Virus record (IMG/VR): IMGVR_UViG_3300042562_002423
Location: 1-33,700 of that record
Direction: 5' to 3' (one strand)
DNA: 33,700 bases
DNA from: a virus
The notes under the pieces are model-generated. The model had not been told where the DNA came from. It ran no database searches and saw only the letters and a program-made list of their open reading frames with translations. This document shows positions 15,610-22,682 of this stretch, piece after piece. Position numbers and translations under genes: made by a program. Each line of letters begins with the position of its first letter. Position 1 is the first letter of the stretch.

Positions 15610-16143
15610 ATGCAGTACAAAAGACTTATCTGTTTTGATTTTGATGATACATTATTTCACACTCCACTTCCAGAAGATGGGAAAGTAGTTTGGAAAGAAA
15701 AAACCGGAACAGAATGGCCACATAGAGGTTGGTGGGGTAAACCAGAGTCAATCGATGACGAAATATTCGATATCCCAAAAAATGAATGGACTTACCAAAG
15801 ATACCTGGATGCAGTAGCTGACCCAGATGCTTATGTTATTTTGGCAACAGGAAGATTAGACAAAGTTCCTGGAATGAGAGAGAACGTAGAAAAGATTCTA
15901 AGAGACAACAACATAGAATTCGATGAAGTACACCTAAACTGGGGAAGTGATACCTTTATCTTTAAGTGTAATCTTTTAGAGAGAACCGTTAAGAAATTAG
16001 GTGTACATGAACTGACTTTCTATGATGATAGAGAAGAGCACCTACCAAAGTTTGTGGAATGGGCAAAAGACCAAGATATCGAAAGTAAAATAGTTGATGT
16101 TGTTAATAAAACATCAACAACTATTCAAGGATCGAGTATATAA
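15610..16143 (+). CDS. HAD-superfamily phosphatase-like protein (RNA-repair HAD_SAK type)
   Basis: The 177-residue product carries HAD motif I CFDFDDTLFHTP (nucleophile D10, acid D12), motif II LATGR, and motif IV YDDREEH. The sequence after motif I (TPLPEDGKVVW, GWWGKPESID) is characteristic of the HAD domain in the 'Swiss army knife' RNA-repair family and related phage proteins. The expected chemistry is removal of a phosphate, for instance from a polynucleotide 3' end, but the substrate is not proven. The ATG follows GGACCCATT, a weak Shine-Dalgarno-like sequence. It precedes clpS, with both in the same direction. Confidence 0.8.
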   Translation: MQYKRLICFDFDDTLFHTPLPEDGKVVWKEKTGTEWPHRGWWGKPESIDDEIFDIPKNEWTYQRYLDAVADPDAYVILATGRLDKVPGMRENVEKILRDNNIEFDEVHLNWGSDTFIFKCNLLERTVKKLGVHELTFYDDREEHLPKFVEWAKDQDIESKIVDVVNKTSTTIQGSSI

Positions 16144-16176
16144 AAAAATATATAATCAAAAAATAAGATAAATGCT

Positions 16177-16455
16177 ATGGGTAAAACTAAAGAACAAGTA
16201 GAATCAAAGGTAGAAGAAATAGTTTCAAAGCCTTATCGAATTGACCTTCATAACGATGATCACAATTCTTTTGAATGGGTAATAACATGCCTTATGAAAA
16301 TATGTAATCATGAAGAAGATCAAGCAAACCAATGTGCGCACATAATACACTTCAAAGGAAAATGTGACGTAAAATATGGTGATTATGATACAATCTCAAC
16401 AATGAAAGAAAAACTCAGAACTGCAGGTCTTTCTGCAACAATGGAAGCAAACTAA
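16177..16455 (+). CDS. clpS: ClpS-type N-degron adaptor for ClpAP protease
   Basis: The product (92 aa) is a ClpS homologue, the adaptor that hands proteins with destabilising N-terminal residues to the ClpAP protease. The NDD motif (N26, D27, D28 in IDLHNDDHNSFEWV) and H58 (AHIIHFKGK) correspond to E. coli N34-D35-D36 and H66, which hold the substrate's alpha-amino group. F32 sits where E. coli has the gatekeeper M40. The stretch QANQCAHIIHFKGKCDVKYG, then AGLSA is much closer to Bacteroidetes ClpS, as I remember it, than to proteobacterial ClpS, suggesting capture from the host. A box near 16147-16155 lies about 21 nt upstream. A terminator follows directly. Confidence 0.88.
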   Translation: MGKTKEQVESKVEEIVSKPYRIDLHNDDHNSFEWVITCLMKICNHEEDQANQCAHIIHFKGKCDVKYGDYDTISTMKEKLRTAGLSATMEAN

Positions 16456-16456
16456 T

Positions 16457-16490
16457 AAAAAAAGACCACTCAAAATGAGGGGTCTTTTTT
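16457..16490. terminator. Bidirectional terminator between clpS and the large terminase gene
   Basis: AAAAAAGACCxCTC (16458-16471) pairs with GAGxGGTCTTTTTT (16477-16490), with one mismatch, around AAAAT. It serves both converging genes. Confidence 0.85.
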
Positions 16491-16493
16491 ATT

Positions 16494-18647
16494 TTATCTT
16501 TTATTAAACCAGTTTATTCCATTTACATTAGTTCCTGTGTTTTGCACCTTTGTTCTATTCATAACCTGTCGTCTAGCCTTTAGAACCTGACCATAATCAA
16601 CACCTTCTACATAGTCCATATTTCGCATACAATCGTTTACATAGGCCATAAACTCCTTAGGACTATACTTATTACCCCATTCTTCTACCATCTCTTTGAA
16701 TTCGGATTTGTTGAAAATAGAAGTTGCGTTGACCACGGTCATAACGGTATCATCATGTCCTACATCCGCAGCATATCTTACATTACCGGCAGTAGTGACA
16801 TGCTTTACGAAAGTCGTTATCTCTCTAATATTGTCTTCGTTCGTTATACTAAATCCTCTACTATACATCAGATCCTGATAGTCCTTCACCATCATGTTTT
16901 TGTTCTCACCAACTTTTAACCCAATCTTTTCTTCGGTTGAATCTATCCTATGTTTATACCTAACAAATACCGATGATCCATAGTTGTTATTTCCATCAAA
17001 AACATGCGACATTTCTGCCAATAAAGTATTACCATAGTTGTTAAGCTCCAAAACTATTTTTACATTTTCAGGATTTAAATATTCGAATACCAAAAGATAA
17101 AGAAGCTCTGCTAATTGTTTGACAGAAACAAAGTTGTTTCTATATATACCAACCTGTTCAAGTCTAAAAAAGTCTATGATAGATTTATATTTATGTCTCT
17201 GTGTTTCTATTAAATCCATTGGTTTTTCAGAAATTTTGAATATGTTGATAATAGAATAATCTTGTCCCAAACCCTCTGATATATCGACAGAAAGAACATA
17301 TTTATAATCCTTTCTTTTTAATGGTATATGAACTTCATCATCATCTATCCATTTTAAGTCTTCATACGTAAACCGTAACTTATTCTTAAACTCCGAAATA
17401 TCCTCATGTATATAGTTCTTTTTGGATTTTAACAACTCATCTATTATTGCCTCGTTCAAAAGAGACTTACTTGAGTTGATAAACCTCAATCCATACTCCT
17501 GGTTGAACGCGTCTTCCCCACCAATATCCTTAACCGCCTCATCTTTCCAAGTAGTCATCTCAGCGATGGCCAGTATCGAAGTTTCGAATCCGTTTTTGTC
17601 GATAAAATGTAGTGATTTTACTTCTTCATCCGTACATTTATCATTGTTGAAGACATGAATTACATCCTTTTGTTGATCTAGGTTAAACTCAATCTTCGTC
17701 TTTGTGACTTCACCAAAAGTATTTTGTACTAATTTAAATATATCATCTTTTGTGACTCCATATTCATAAAGTTTATGTGGATTCAACCTTATATAGGTAA
17801 CAAACCTACCGGGAACCTGATACCAGTAAACCCTCATAGGTTTGTAGTTATTCTTCATTGGATCACCATCAGGTCTTTCTGCGTCAGTAAGCAGTCTATG
17901 GAACAAGTTCATACCATTTGGTGTCGATGTAATGATAATCTTCGAGTTTTGTACCGCAGAAACCGTCGGAAAGGCGGCAGTATAATATGGTTCGATGATA
18001 TTCGAAGGAATATGTGCGAACTCATCTAAGTAAAGAACATCAATGGTAAAACCGATTGCCGGAGTCTTAGACCTTGCAGAAGTTTTGATTCTACAACCAT
18101 TCTCAAATGTAAGAGATTTTTGATTCCAAGTCTTTACACCTGGTTTTAAGAAGAAAGGAAGTAAAGTATAGATTGATTTTACTTTATCAACAATCTCAAT
18201 GGCAGTATCACCTTTGTTGGCAACAATCATACAGTTCTTATCATTGCTAAACAAGATTGTATGTAGTATAAAAATGGCAGAAGACACGGTTTTACCTACC
18301 TGTCTAGATGCCATAAGTATGTTGAACCTATTATTTACAAAGTTGTCTAGTATTTCTTTTTGGTAATCTCTAAGTGTTATGGAACCAACCGACCCATCTT
18401 CTCTTTTCGTCTTACAATACTTCTCAGTAAAGTAATGTATATCTAATGCACATCTTACATATTCTTGTTGCTCATCGGGAGTCATTCTAAAAGATACACC
18501 AGATCTTCTGATACCGACTTCACTCTTCATCCATGGATTCTGATATCTCTTAACAACTATACCATCGTTTATCTTATCGGTTGCCTCATCGACAAATTTG
18601 GTTGTAAAAATCATCTGCCTTTCGGTATCGTTTGCTTTTACCGCCAT
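16494..18647 (-). CDS. 17: Terminase large subunit, T4 gp17-like DNA packaging motor
   Basis: The product (717 aa; T4 gp17 is 610) is the ATPase-nuclease that pumps DNA into the head through the portal. The ATPase domain shows the adenine-side segment LRDYQKEIL (about 92-100), Walker A SRQVGKT (114-120), Walker B VLYLDEFAHI (D208, E209) and the coupling motif TSTPNG (about 240-245). The nuclease domain begins near residue 445 with the metal-binding VLSVDISEGLGQDYSIINIF. A TATATATA box (18669-18676) lies 21 nt before the ATG. It is transcribed divergently from the small subunit gene, whereas in T4 genes 16 and 17 are adjacent on the same strand. Confidence 0.97.
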   Translation of the reverse strand: MAVKANDTERQMIFTTKFVDEATDKINDGIVVKRYQNPWMKSEVGIRRSGVSFRMTPDEQQEYVRCALDIHYFTEKYCKTKREDGSVGSITLRDYQKEILDNFVNNRFNILMASRQVGKTVSSAIFILHTILFSNDKNCMIVANKGDTAIEIVDKVKSIYTLLPFFLKPGVKTWNQKSLTFENGCRIKTSARSKTPAIGFTIDVLYLDEFAHIPSNIIEPYYTAAFPTVSAVQNSKIIITSTPNGMNLFHRLLTDAERPDGDPMKNNYKPMRVYWYQVPGRFVTYIRLNPHKLYEYGVTKDDIFKLVQNTFGEVTKTKIEFNLDQQKDVIHVFNNDKCTDEEVKSLHFIDKNGFETSILAIAEMTTWKDEAVKDIGGEDAFNQEYGLRFINSSKSLLNEAIIDELLKSKKNYIHEDISEFKNKLRFTYEDLKWIDDDEVHIPLKRKDYKYVLSVDISEGLGQDYSIINIFKISEKPMDLIETQRHKYKSIIDFFRLEQVGIYRNNFVSVKQLAELLYLLVFEYLNPENVKIVLELNNYGNTLLAEMSHVFDGNNNYGSSVFVRYKHRIDSTEEKIGLKVGENKNMMVKDYQDLMYSRGFSITNEDNIREITTFVKHVTTAGNVRYAADVGHDDTVMTVVNATSIFNKSEFKEMVEEWGNKYSPKEFMAYVNDCMRNMDYVEGVDYGQVLKARRQVMNRTKVQNTGTNVNGINWFNKR

Positions 18648-18668
18648 ATATAGTATTTTTTGTTTTTG

Positions 18669-18676
18669 TATATATA
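18669..18676 (-). promoter_or_regulatory. TATATATA box of the large terminase gene
   Basis: The - strand reads TTTTATATATACAAAAAC, ending 21 nt before the ATG at 18647. Confidence 0.5.
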
Positions 18677-18713
18677 AAAGGGTAAAAGTGGAAAAAATAC
18701 ATTTTTTTCTATT

Positions 18714-18721
18714 TATATATA
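18714..18721 (+). promoter_or_regulatory. TATATATA box 4 nt before the ribbon-helix-helix gene
   Basis: TTTATATATA-CTAC-ATG shows the short 4-nt spacing that predicts a leaderless transcript. Confidence 0.5.
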
Positions 18722-18725
18722 CTAC

Positions 18726-18914
18726 ATGGGAAGGAAATCGGGCGTCAACAAGCTAAAAGTGGGTTTCTCTATAGATATAGAGACATATAAAGAGTTCGAA
18801 CAGTATTGTGAGGACAATTCAATAAATAGATCTAAACTAATAGATAAAATATTGAAAAACTTCCTTGAGACGGATGTCAAACCAACCAAAAATAATTATA
18901 TTAAACATGTCTAA
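18726..18914 (+). CDS. Small ribbon-helix-helix-like DNA-binding protein
   Basis: This 62-residue protein has the ribbon-helix-helix pattern: strand KLKVGFSIDIE, helix TYKEFEQYCEDN, turn SINR, helix SKLIDKILKNFLE. Such dimers usually bind operators as repressors. Its last 8 nt overlap the small terminase start (ATGTCTAA), so the two are co-translated. This position suggests a regulator of the packaging genes, or a protein that helps the small terminase recognise DNA. No operator repeat was identified. Confidence 0.7.
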   Translation: MGRKSGVNKLKVGFSIDIETYKEFEQYCEDNSINRSKLIDKILKNFLETDVKPTKNNYIKHV

Positions 18915-19530
18915 AGAAGAAAACGAAAAAAATAGAATAAAATACGAGTTTGATGAGATACAATCAGAAAACGGAGACTTTGATTTTTCTAAACATCTAG
19001 CAAGACCAGAAGACTTACCGGATTTAGGTGAGATTGAAATATATGACTATGACTCCGATTTAACGGTTGCTAGTCAACAAGCCATGGATGTATTAGAACC
19101 ATTAGTGGATCTATACTTAGGAGATGTACCTAAGTTAAAAGAACACCCTTATATAAAGAGTAAGATGAAGGAAGATGCAATGGTTTATGCAGAAGCTATA
19201 TTCCTTACTAAAATGACAAGAAAGAACCTTCTTACACAGATGAGACAAGTAGATAATGGGGACAATTCTGCAAGGATGCACGAAGTTGTAAACCAGACGG
19301 TTGGACAAATAAGAGAAAATGCCAAATTTTTATCTGGTCAAAAAAGTGAACTAGAAAAATTCTATAAAACACTTAGAAAAGACTTAGGATACGACGAAAT
19401 AGAACAGGAAGTACAACCAACCACAGAATCGGATACAAAAAGTGTAGAGGGTGAGGTTACGACAAATAGACAATTGAACGAAATGATAAAACTTGCAATG
19501 TTGAACAAGGTCCAAGATAAGACAAAATAA
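18907..19530 (+). CDS. 16: Terminase small subunit, T4 gp16-like
   Basis: The 207-residue product (T4 gp16 is 164 aa) fits the T4-type small terminase, the ring that recognises DNA and regulates gp17. It has an acidic N-terminus with DLPDLGEIEIYDYDSDL. Its helical core is KMKEDAMVYAEAIFLTKM, then SARMHEVVNQTVGQIRENAK and SGQKSELEKFYKTLRKDL, parallel to the gp16 core containing PRHMEVFATLMGQM and NKEILKLHKEMKDI. A variable Glu/Thr-rich C-terminal tail follows. The open frame reaches back to 18865, but the ATG at 18907 (MSKEENEKN) overlaps the upstream stop as expected. The gene is divergent from gp17 and converges on the 281-aa gene with a 1-nt gap. Confidence 0.8.
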   Translation: MSKEENEKNRIKYEFDEIQSENGDFDFSKHLARPEDLPDLGEIEIYDYDSDLTVASQQAMDVLEPLVDLYLGDVPKLKEHPYIKSKMKEDAMVYAEAIFLTKMTRKNLLTQMRQVDNGDNSARMHEVVNQTVGQIRENAKFLSGQKSELEKFYKTLRKDLGYDEIEQEVQPTTESDTKSVEGEVTTNRQLNEMIKLAMLNKVQDKTK

Positions 19531-19531
19531 A

Positions 19532-20377
19532 CTATTTATTCTTATATCTAAATCTTTCGAATGTTTTTATGAGTTGATATTCAATAGAAACTTTTGTTTT
19601 AGAAAATCTATTAACTTTGTTAGGACTCACATAGTTCACATAAAGAGTCGTCTCGGATTTAAGTAAATCCTTTATTTTAGACTTTATCACAGATTCACTA
19701 TTCCCGATAAGAATTTCCAAAAGATTGTTACAATCTATCGCAAGCCTGATGGTATTTTCATCATCTTCATAGAATTCAATCTCATCGTATTTTTCAATTT
19801 CTTCTTCTATAAACCTATCACCTTCGGTCTTCATTCCAATAAGATGTTGAAGAATAAGTCTTACTTTCTTATGTGCGACTCCATCCAAATCTCTATTATA
19901 GAAAGTATCTGATATGAAATAGTATTTTTTAACAATCAACCCAATTTTTTCAAGTTTTTCTTCTATCTTCTTTATTATCTTCTCATAGTTGTTTTTAGTA
20001 TTCTTTGAGCAGATTAGGTATATGTCATCGGTTTTGTTTTTAAGATGTTGTAGGTTTTCTATGTTTATTTCATAGTCAAGCGTTTCTATTATATCAGGAT
20101 TCATGTACTCCTGCATAGAGAACATAAGGTTTGTTATATCAGTCTTTAAGTTTTTACATTTTATTTTTAAAACATTCATTAGTTTTTCAGGAACCCAATA
20201 AGTTGTACCTCCAAAATATATTGAATTGTTTTGACTTTTGTATATTCCACTTTTTATTAGGTTGAAATCGGATTTAGATATTTTAATAATAGGAACTTTA
20301 GGATTTAACTTATCCACTATCCAAACTTTACTATTCATTACCAAAATGGTTTCTATGTCGAAGAAGTGCGCTTTCAT
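19532..20377 (-). CDS. Hypothetical protein, possibly HAD-like fold
   Basis: The 281-residue product may have a degenerate HAD fold. The first strand MKAHFFDIETILVMN stands where HAD motif I (DxD) would be, but with D-x-E. A serine after a strand (IYLICSKNTKNN, about 119) could be motif II, a lysine lies in GVAHKKVRLILQHL, and acidic EIEFYEDDENTIRLA could be motif IV. The C-terminal part is not recognised. With the second acid changed, activity is uncertain. Its start overlaps the preceding 79-aa gene by 4 nt (ATGA), indicating translational coupling. Confidence 0.65.
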   Translation of the reverse strand: MKAHFFDIETILVMNSKVWIVDKLNPKVPIIKISKSDFNLIKSGIYKSQNNSIYFGGTTYWVPEKLMNVLKIKCKNLKTDITNLMFSMQEYMNPDIIETLDYEINIENLQHLKNKTDDIYLICSKNTKNNYEKIIKKIEEKLEKIGLIVKKYYFISDTFYNRDLDGVAHKKVRLILQHLIGMKTEGDRFIEEEIEKYDEIEFYEDDENTIRLAIDCNNLLEILIGNSESVIKSKIKDLLKSETTLYVNYVSPNKVNRFSKTKVSIEYQLIKTFERFRYKNK

Positions 20378-20613
20378 ATTTTAAAATTCGTTACTTTATA
20401 TTTTATCTCATGTGGTGTTCCATCAAATCTACTACCTTCATATTCTTTGTCGGTCCATGTAACCCCGTCACTAAGTTCATTATCAAAACTTCTACATTTG
20501 GAACAATTTTTAGGAGGTAATTTAACACCATCTATCTCGATAATTTCATTTTCAAAATAAAAAAAGGTGGATTTACACCATGGACTCCCACATATTGCTG
20601 AATTATTTTCCAT
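20374..20613 (-). CDS. Small cysteine-rich hypothetical protein
   Basis: The product (79 aa) has four cysteines as two pairs, C8/C13 (CGSPWC) and C37/C40 (CSKC), a likely zinc-binding site. No known family is recognised. It is the first gene of an operon with the 281-aa protein (ATGA overlap). The ATG follows TATATATACAAT by 4 nt, the same arrangement as the cyclase gene. Confidence 0.65.
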   Translation of the reverse strand: MENNSAICGSPWCKSTFFYFENEIIEIDGVKLPPKNCSKCRSFDNELSDGVTWTDKEYEGSRFDGTPHEIKYKVTNFKI

Positions 20614-20617
20614 ATTG

Positions 20618-20625
20618 TATATATA
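20618..20625 (-). promoter_or_regulatory. TATATATA box 4 nt before the 79-aa gene
   Basis: The - strand reads TATATATACAATATG, a sequence identical to that at the cyclase gene 12.8 kb away. Confidence 0.5.
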
Positions 20626-20632
20626 AAAAAAG

Positions 20633-20657
20633 AAAACCCATCATTTGATGGGTTTTT
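20633..20657 (-). terminator. Hairpin terminator downstream of the 151-aa gene
   Basis: AAAACCCATC (20633-20642) pairs with GATGGGTTTT (20647-20656) around ATTT, with a T-run on either strand. Confidence 0.85.
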
Positions 20658-20661
20658 AAAA

Positions 20662-21117
20662 TTATTTTATCATATTTTTACTTAGTGCAAAATCATATAA
20701 TATGGACAAGTTTAAATATTTATAGTAGTTGTCTCTTATTTCTCTTAACTTTTTGTTTCTTTTTATTATGTTGAATATCAACATTCCAAATTCTTCTTGG
20801 AAATCCAAATAACAATCACACCAAGGTTTGTTATAATTTTCCAATGTTCTCCATTCTGTGTATCCTCCGGTAAGCCAAAATAATGATTTTTCCGGTGTAA
20901 TAGATTCCGTATCTATTTTATCTAGTTCCATATCCCATATACTATCATTAAAATCCAATTTCCTCATCAATAAGGCGACGGCTTCTGCTATATCACTGGT
21001 TAGTTCGTTTCCAATTTCGAAGAAGTATATATCTTCTTCTTTTGTTACTCTTACAGAACCGTTGTTATAAACATCGTTTTTGCCTGTAGACTTTAGAACA
21101 GGTTTTCTCCTTTTCAT
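20662..21117 (-). CDS. Hypothetical phage protein
   Basis: The 151-residue soluble protein is not recognised. It has a central FWLTGGYTEWRTLENYNKPW segment and a helical, basic C-terminus. The open frame extends to 21276, but that part is antisense-frame overlap with the repeat gene upstream; the ATG at 21117 (MKRRKPVLKS) is the first reasonable start after that gene. It forms an operon with the 94-aa gene and ends at a terminator. Confidence 0.65.
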   Translation of the reverse strand: MKRRKPVLKSTGKNDVYNNGSVRVTKEEDIYFFEIGNELTSDIAEAVALLMRKLDFNDSIWDMELDKIDTESITPEKSLFWLTGGYTEWRTLENYNKPWCDCYLDFQEEFGMLIFNIIKRNKKLREIRDNYYKYLNLSILYDFALSKNMIK

Positions 21118-21145
21118 AGTTACTATTTTATTTTTTAGTCGGTCA

Positions 21146-21430
21146 TCATAGCCTGACACCGTTTTGCCACACTCCATCGAAGTTTCCATTTTCAAAGATA
21201 CCATCCTCCCATATCCCATGGAAAGAACCACCTTTGAATATACCATAATACCAATTTCCAGAATAGAAATCACCACTATGCCAAATTATAGTTTCTTTTT
21301 TTAATTCAATAATAGCATTATCAAACTCAGAATCTATAAGCCAGTAAAATTCGTTAGATTGTAATATTTTATTTATTTCTCTTTCATTGGTAAAGACCTT
21401 ACCATTGTGTTTTAACTCTATGTATCTCAT
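21146..21430 (-). CDS. Small protein with GxW/GxF repeats (MORN-like)
   Basis: The C-terminal half of this 94-residue protein consists of short repeats of the type G-x-W-x-x-G-x-F-x-x-G (HSGDFYSGNWYYGIFKGG, then FHGIWEDGIFENGNFDGVW). They form a regular beta structure found in several phage and bacterial proteins, often at termini. The N-terminal half begins MRYIELKHNGKVF. The function is not known. A TAAATATATA box lies at 21454-21463, 23 nt before the ATG. Confidence 0.7.
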   Translation of the reverse strand: MRYIELKHNGKVFTNEREINKILQSNEFYWLIDSEFDNAIIELKKETIIWHSGDFYSGNWYYGIFKGGSFHGIWEDGIFENGNFDGVWQNGVRL

Positions 21431-21590
21431 GTTTGGAGATTTTTTTTATATGTTATATATTTAAATTTAGGTAATAAAAAAAACACTAATTGACTTAATG
21501 ACGTATTTTTAAACTATTTAAAAAATAAATTTTATATTTGTCGGTTTTAAAGGGAAAAATGGTGCTAAATATTTGTTAAATAAAAATTCA

Positions 21591-21602
21591 GTGTTTTAAC
21601 AC
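21591..21602 (-). terminator. Weak hairpin downstream of the tandem paralogue genes
   Basis: The palindrome GTGTTTTAACAC lies about 10 nt after the stop of the 122-aa gene on the - strand, followed by GAATTTTTATTT. It is a weak candidate terminator. The rest of the 21431-21612 gap holds only the box of the 94-aa gene and AT-rich sequence. Confidence 0.35.
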
Positions 21603-21612
21603 AACAAACGAA

Positions 21613-21981
21613 CTATTGATTGTCCAAAAAATTCTTTTCTTCTATGGTTAGAGATTCTTTTCCATATTTGAATATCTTTTCTAAGATTAGATCTACTTCT
21701 AAGATGATTGGTTCTTTTATATGCTCATATACCTTTACATTAGACAATTCTGGTAAGAATTTATTGAACAATCTAACCGTTTCATAATCTTCGATTACAA
21801 AATCGTTTTCTTTAATAAGATTAAATGCGATTAGAATACCATCTTTAGTCAACCACAATTTTGCATATGTCTTTTTTTTGAAATCCAAAATGGTTTCGTA
21901 CATTAAATCATATAAAACACAGAAGTCTTTAAGTTCGACATCATTCAGTGTCGTAAGGTCAACGCAAATTATATCTTTCAT
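21613..21981 (-). CDS. Hypothetical protein, paralogue of the upstream gene (copy 2)
   Basis: This 122-residue protein is a shortened paralogue of the 180-aa protein encoded just upstream. The N-termini match (KDIICVDLTTLNDVEL against DKIICINLESVNTQQL). The C-termini match closely (LEVDLILEKIFKYGKESLTI against LEVDAILEKIFKYGIDSITL, each then EEKNxLDN). The middle region KVYEHIKEP is shorter here. ATG 21981 lies 1 nt after the upstream stop and aligns with the paralogue; an ATG at 21996 is also in frame. The C-terminal pattern resembles a short motif at the ends of Bacteroidetes proteins (KISEKGxxSLTxEEKxFL). Confidence 0.7.
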   Translation of the reverse strand: MKDIICVDLTTLNDVELKDFCVLYDLMYETILDFKKKTYAKLWLTKDGILIAFNLIKENDFVIEDYETVRLFNKFLPELSNVKVYEHIKEPIILEVDLILEKIFKYGKESLTIEEKNFLDNQ

Positions 21982-21982
21982 A

Positions 21983-22525
21983 CTAATGGTTATCAAGTAA
22001 ATTCTTTTCCTCCAATGTTATAGAATCTATCCCATATTTGAATATCTTTTCTAAGATGGCGTCTACTTCCAAAACAACCGGTAAGTTTTTCTTAAAATCT
22101 TCGACAAAAACTTCTTTAACCGAATATTTAACATAAACAGATTCTTTTCGAGACTCTAAGTTATATAACTTTGAATCCATAGATGTAGTTCGTATATCAT
22201 AACCTTCTGCAAGAAATGCTTTGTAGTTTCTAAGAGCTTGTTCAGTTTTTGGCATCTTTGGAGTTTTCACAGGTTTAATGGCTTTTATTTTATCCTGATC
22301 TTCTTTGGAAAGAGACTCAAAGTTCGAACCCAATCGAAAGAAACCACCGATAATAAAAGCAATAATTTTACCTTCTATCATCCAGTACATAGATACTTTT
22401 GTTTCTTTTTTTCTTCTATAAAGTTCTTCAAAACCAATAAAGTAAGTCTCACATATAGCGAATAGCTGTTGAGTGTTTACCGATTCCAAATTTATGCAGA
22501 TTATTTTATCTAAGTTGACTCTCAT
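21983..22525 (-). CDS. Hypothetical protein, paralogue of the downstream gene (copy 1)
   Basis: The product (180 aa) is the longer member of a tandem pair. The N-terminal domain (IICINLESVNTQQLFAICET, then VSMYWMIEGKIIAF) looks like a small alpha/beta domain. A linker of about 60 residues (about 65-125) is absent from the second copy. The C-terminal LEVDAILEKIFKYGIDSITL is shared. It is preceded by the best host-type promoter in the window, suggesting early expression by host RNA polymerase. The function is unknown; early, duplicated, non-structural genes in phages often target the host. Confidence 0.7.
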   Translation of the reverse strand: MRVNLDKIICINLESVNTQQLFAICETYFIGFEELYRRKKETKVSMYWMIEGKIIAFIIGGFFRLGSNFESLSKEDQDKIKAIKPVKTPKMPKTEQALRNYKAFLAEGYDIRTTSMDSKLYNLESRKESVYVKYSVKEVFVEDFKKNLPVVLEVDAILEKIFKYGIDSITLEEKNLLDNH

Positions 22526-22542
22526 AGTTTCTGTTTGTTTTA

Positions 22543-22574
22543 CAAATATACCTATTTTATTCCACTACTACAAA
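22543..22574 (-). promoter_or_regulatory. Bacteroidetes-type promoter TTTG-N20-TATATTTG
   Basis: On the - strand TTTG (22571-22574) is followed by exactly 20 nt and TATATTTG (22543-22550). This matches the Bacteroidetes consensus TTTG-N19-21-TAnnTTTG. It ends 17 nt before the ATG of the gene at 22525. Confidence 0.7.
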
Positions 22575-22650
22575 TTTTATTCTATCTTTTATTTGTAATA
22601 GATACAATCTTTTAGATACGAAAATACAAATAAATTTAGAGATTGCACTT

Positions 22651-22660
22651 TTAATATATA
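22651..22660 (+). promoter_or_regulatory. TTAATATATA box of the 1116-aa gene
   Basis: This is a perfect copy of the recurring box, 22 nt before the ATG at 22683. Confidence 0.5.
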
Positions 22661-22682
22661 AACAAAATATAATCATAACTAC

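Noticed and set aside
21118-21276. N-terminal extension of the 151-aa protein
   Set aside because: It overlaps the GxW/GxF repeat gene in another frame, and its Met/Gly/Val-rich composition mirrors that repeat.
21533-21540. TATATTTG on the plus strand as a host-type promoter
   Set aside because: There is no TTTG element at the right distance and no plus-strand gene follows for more than 1 kb.
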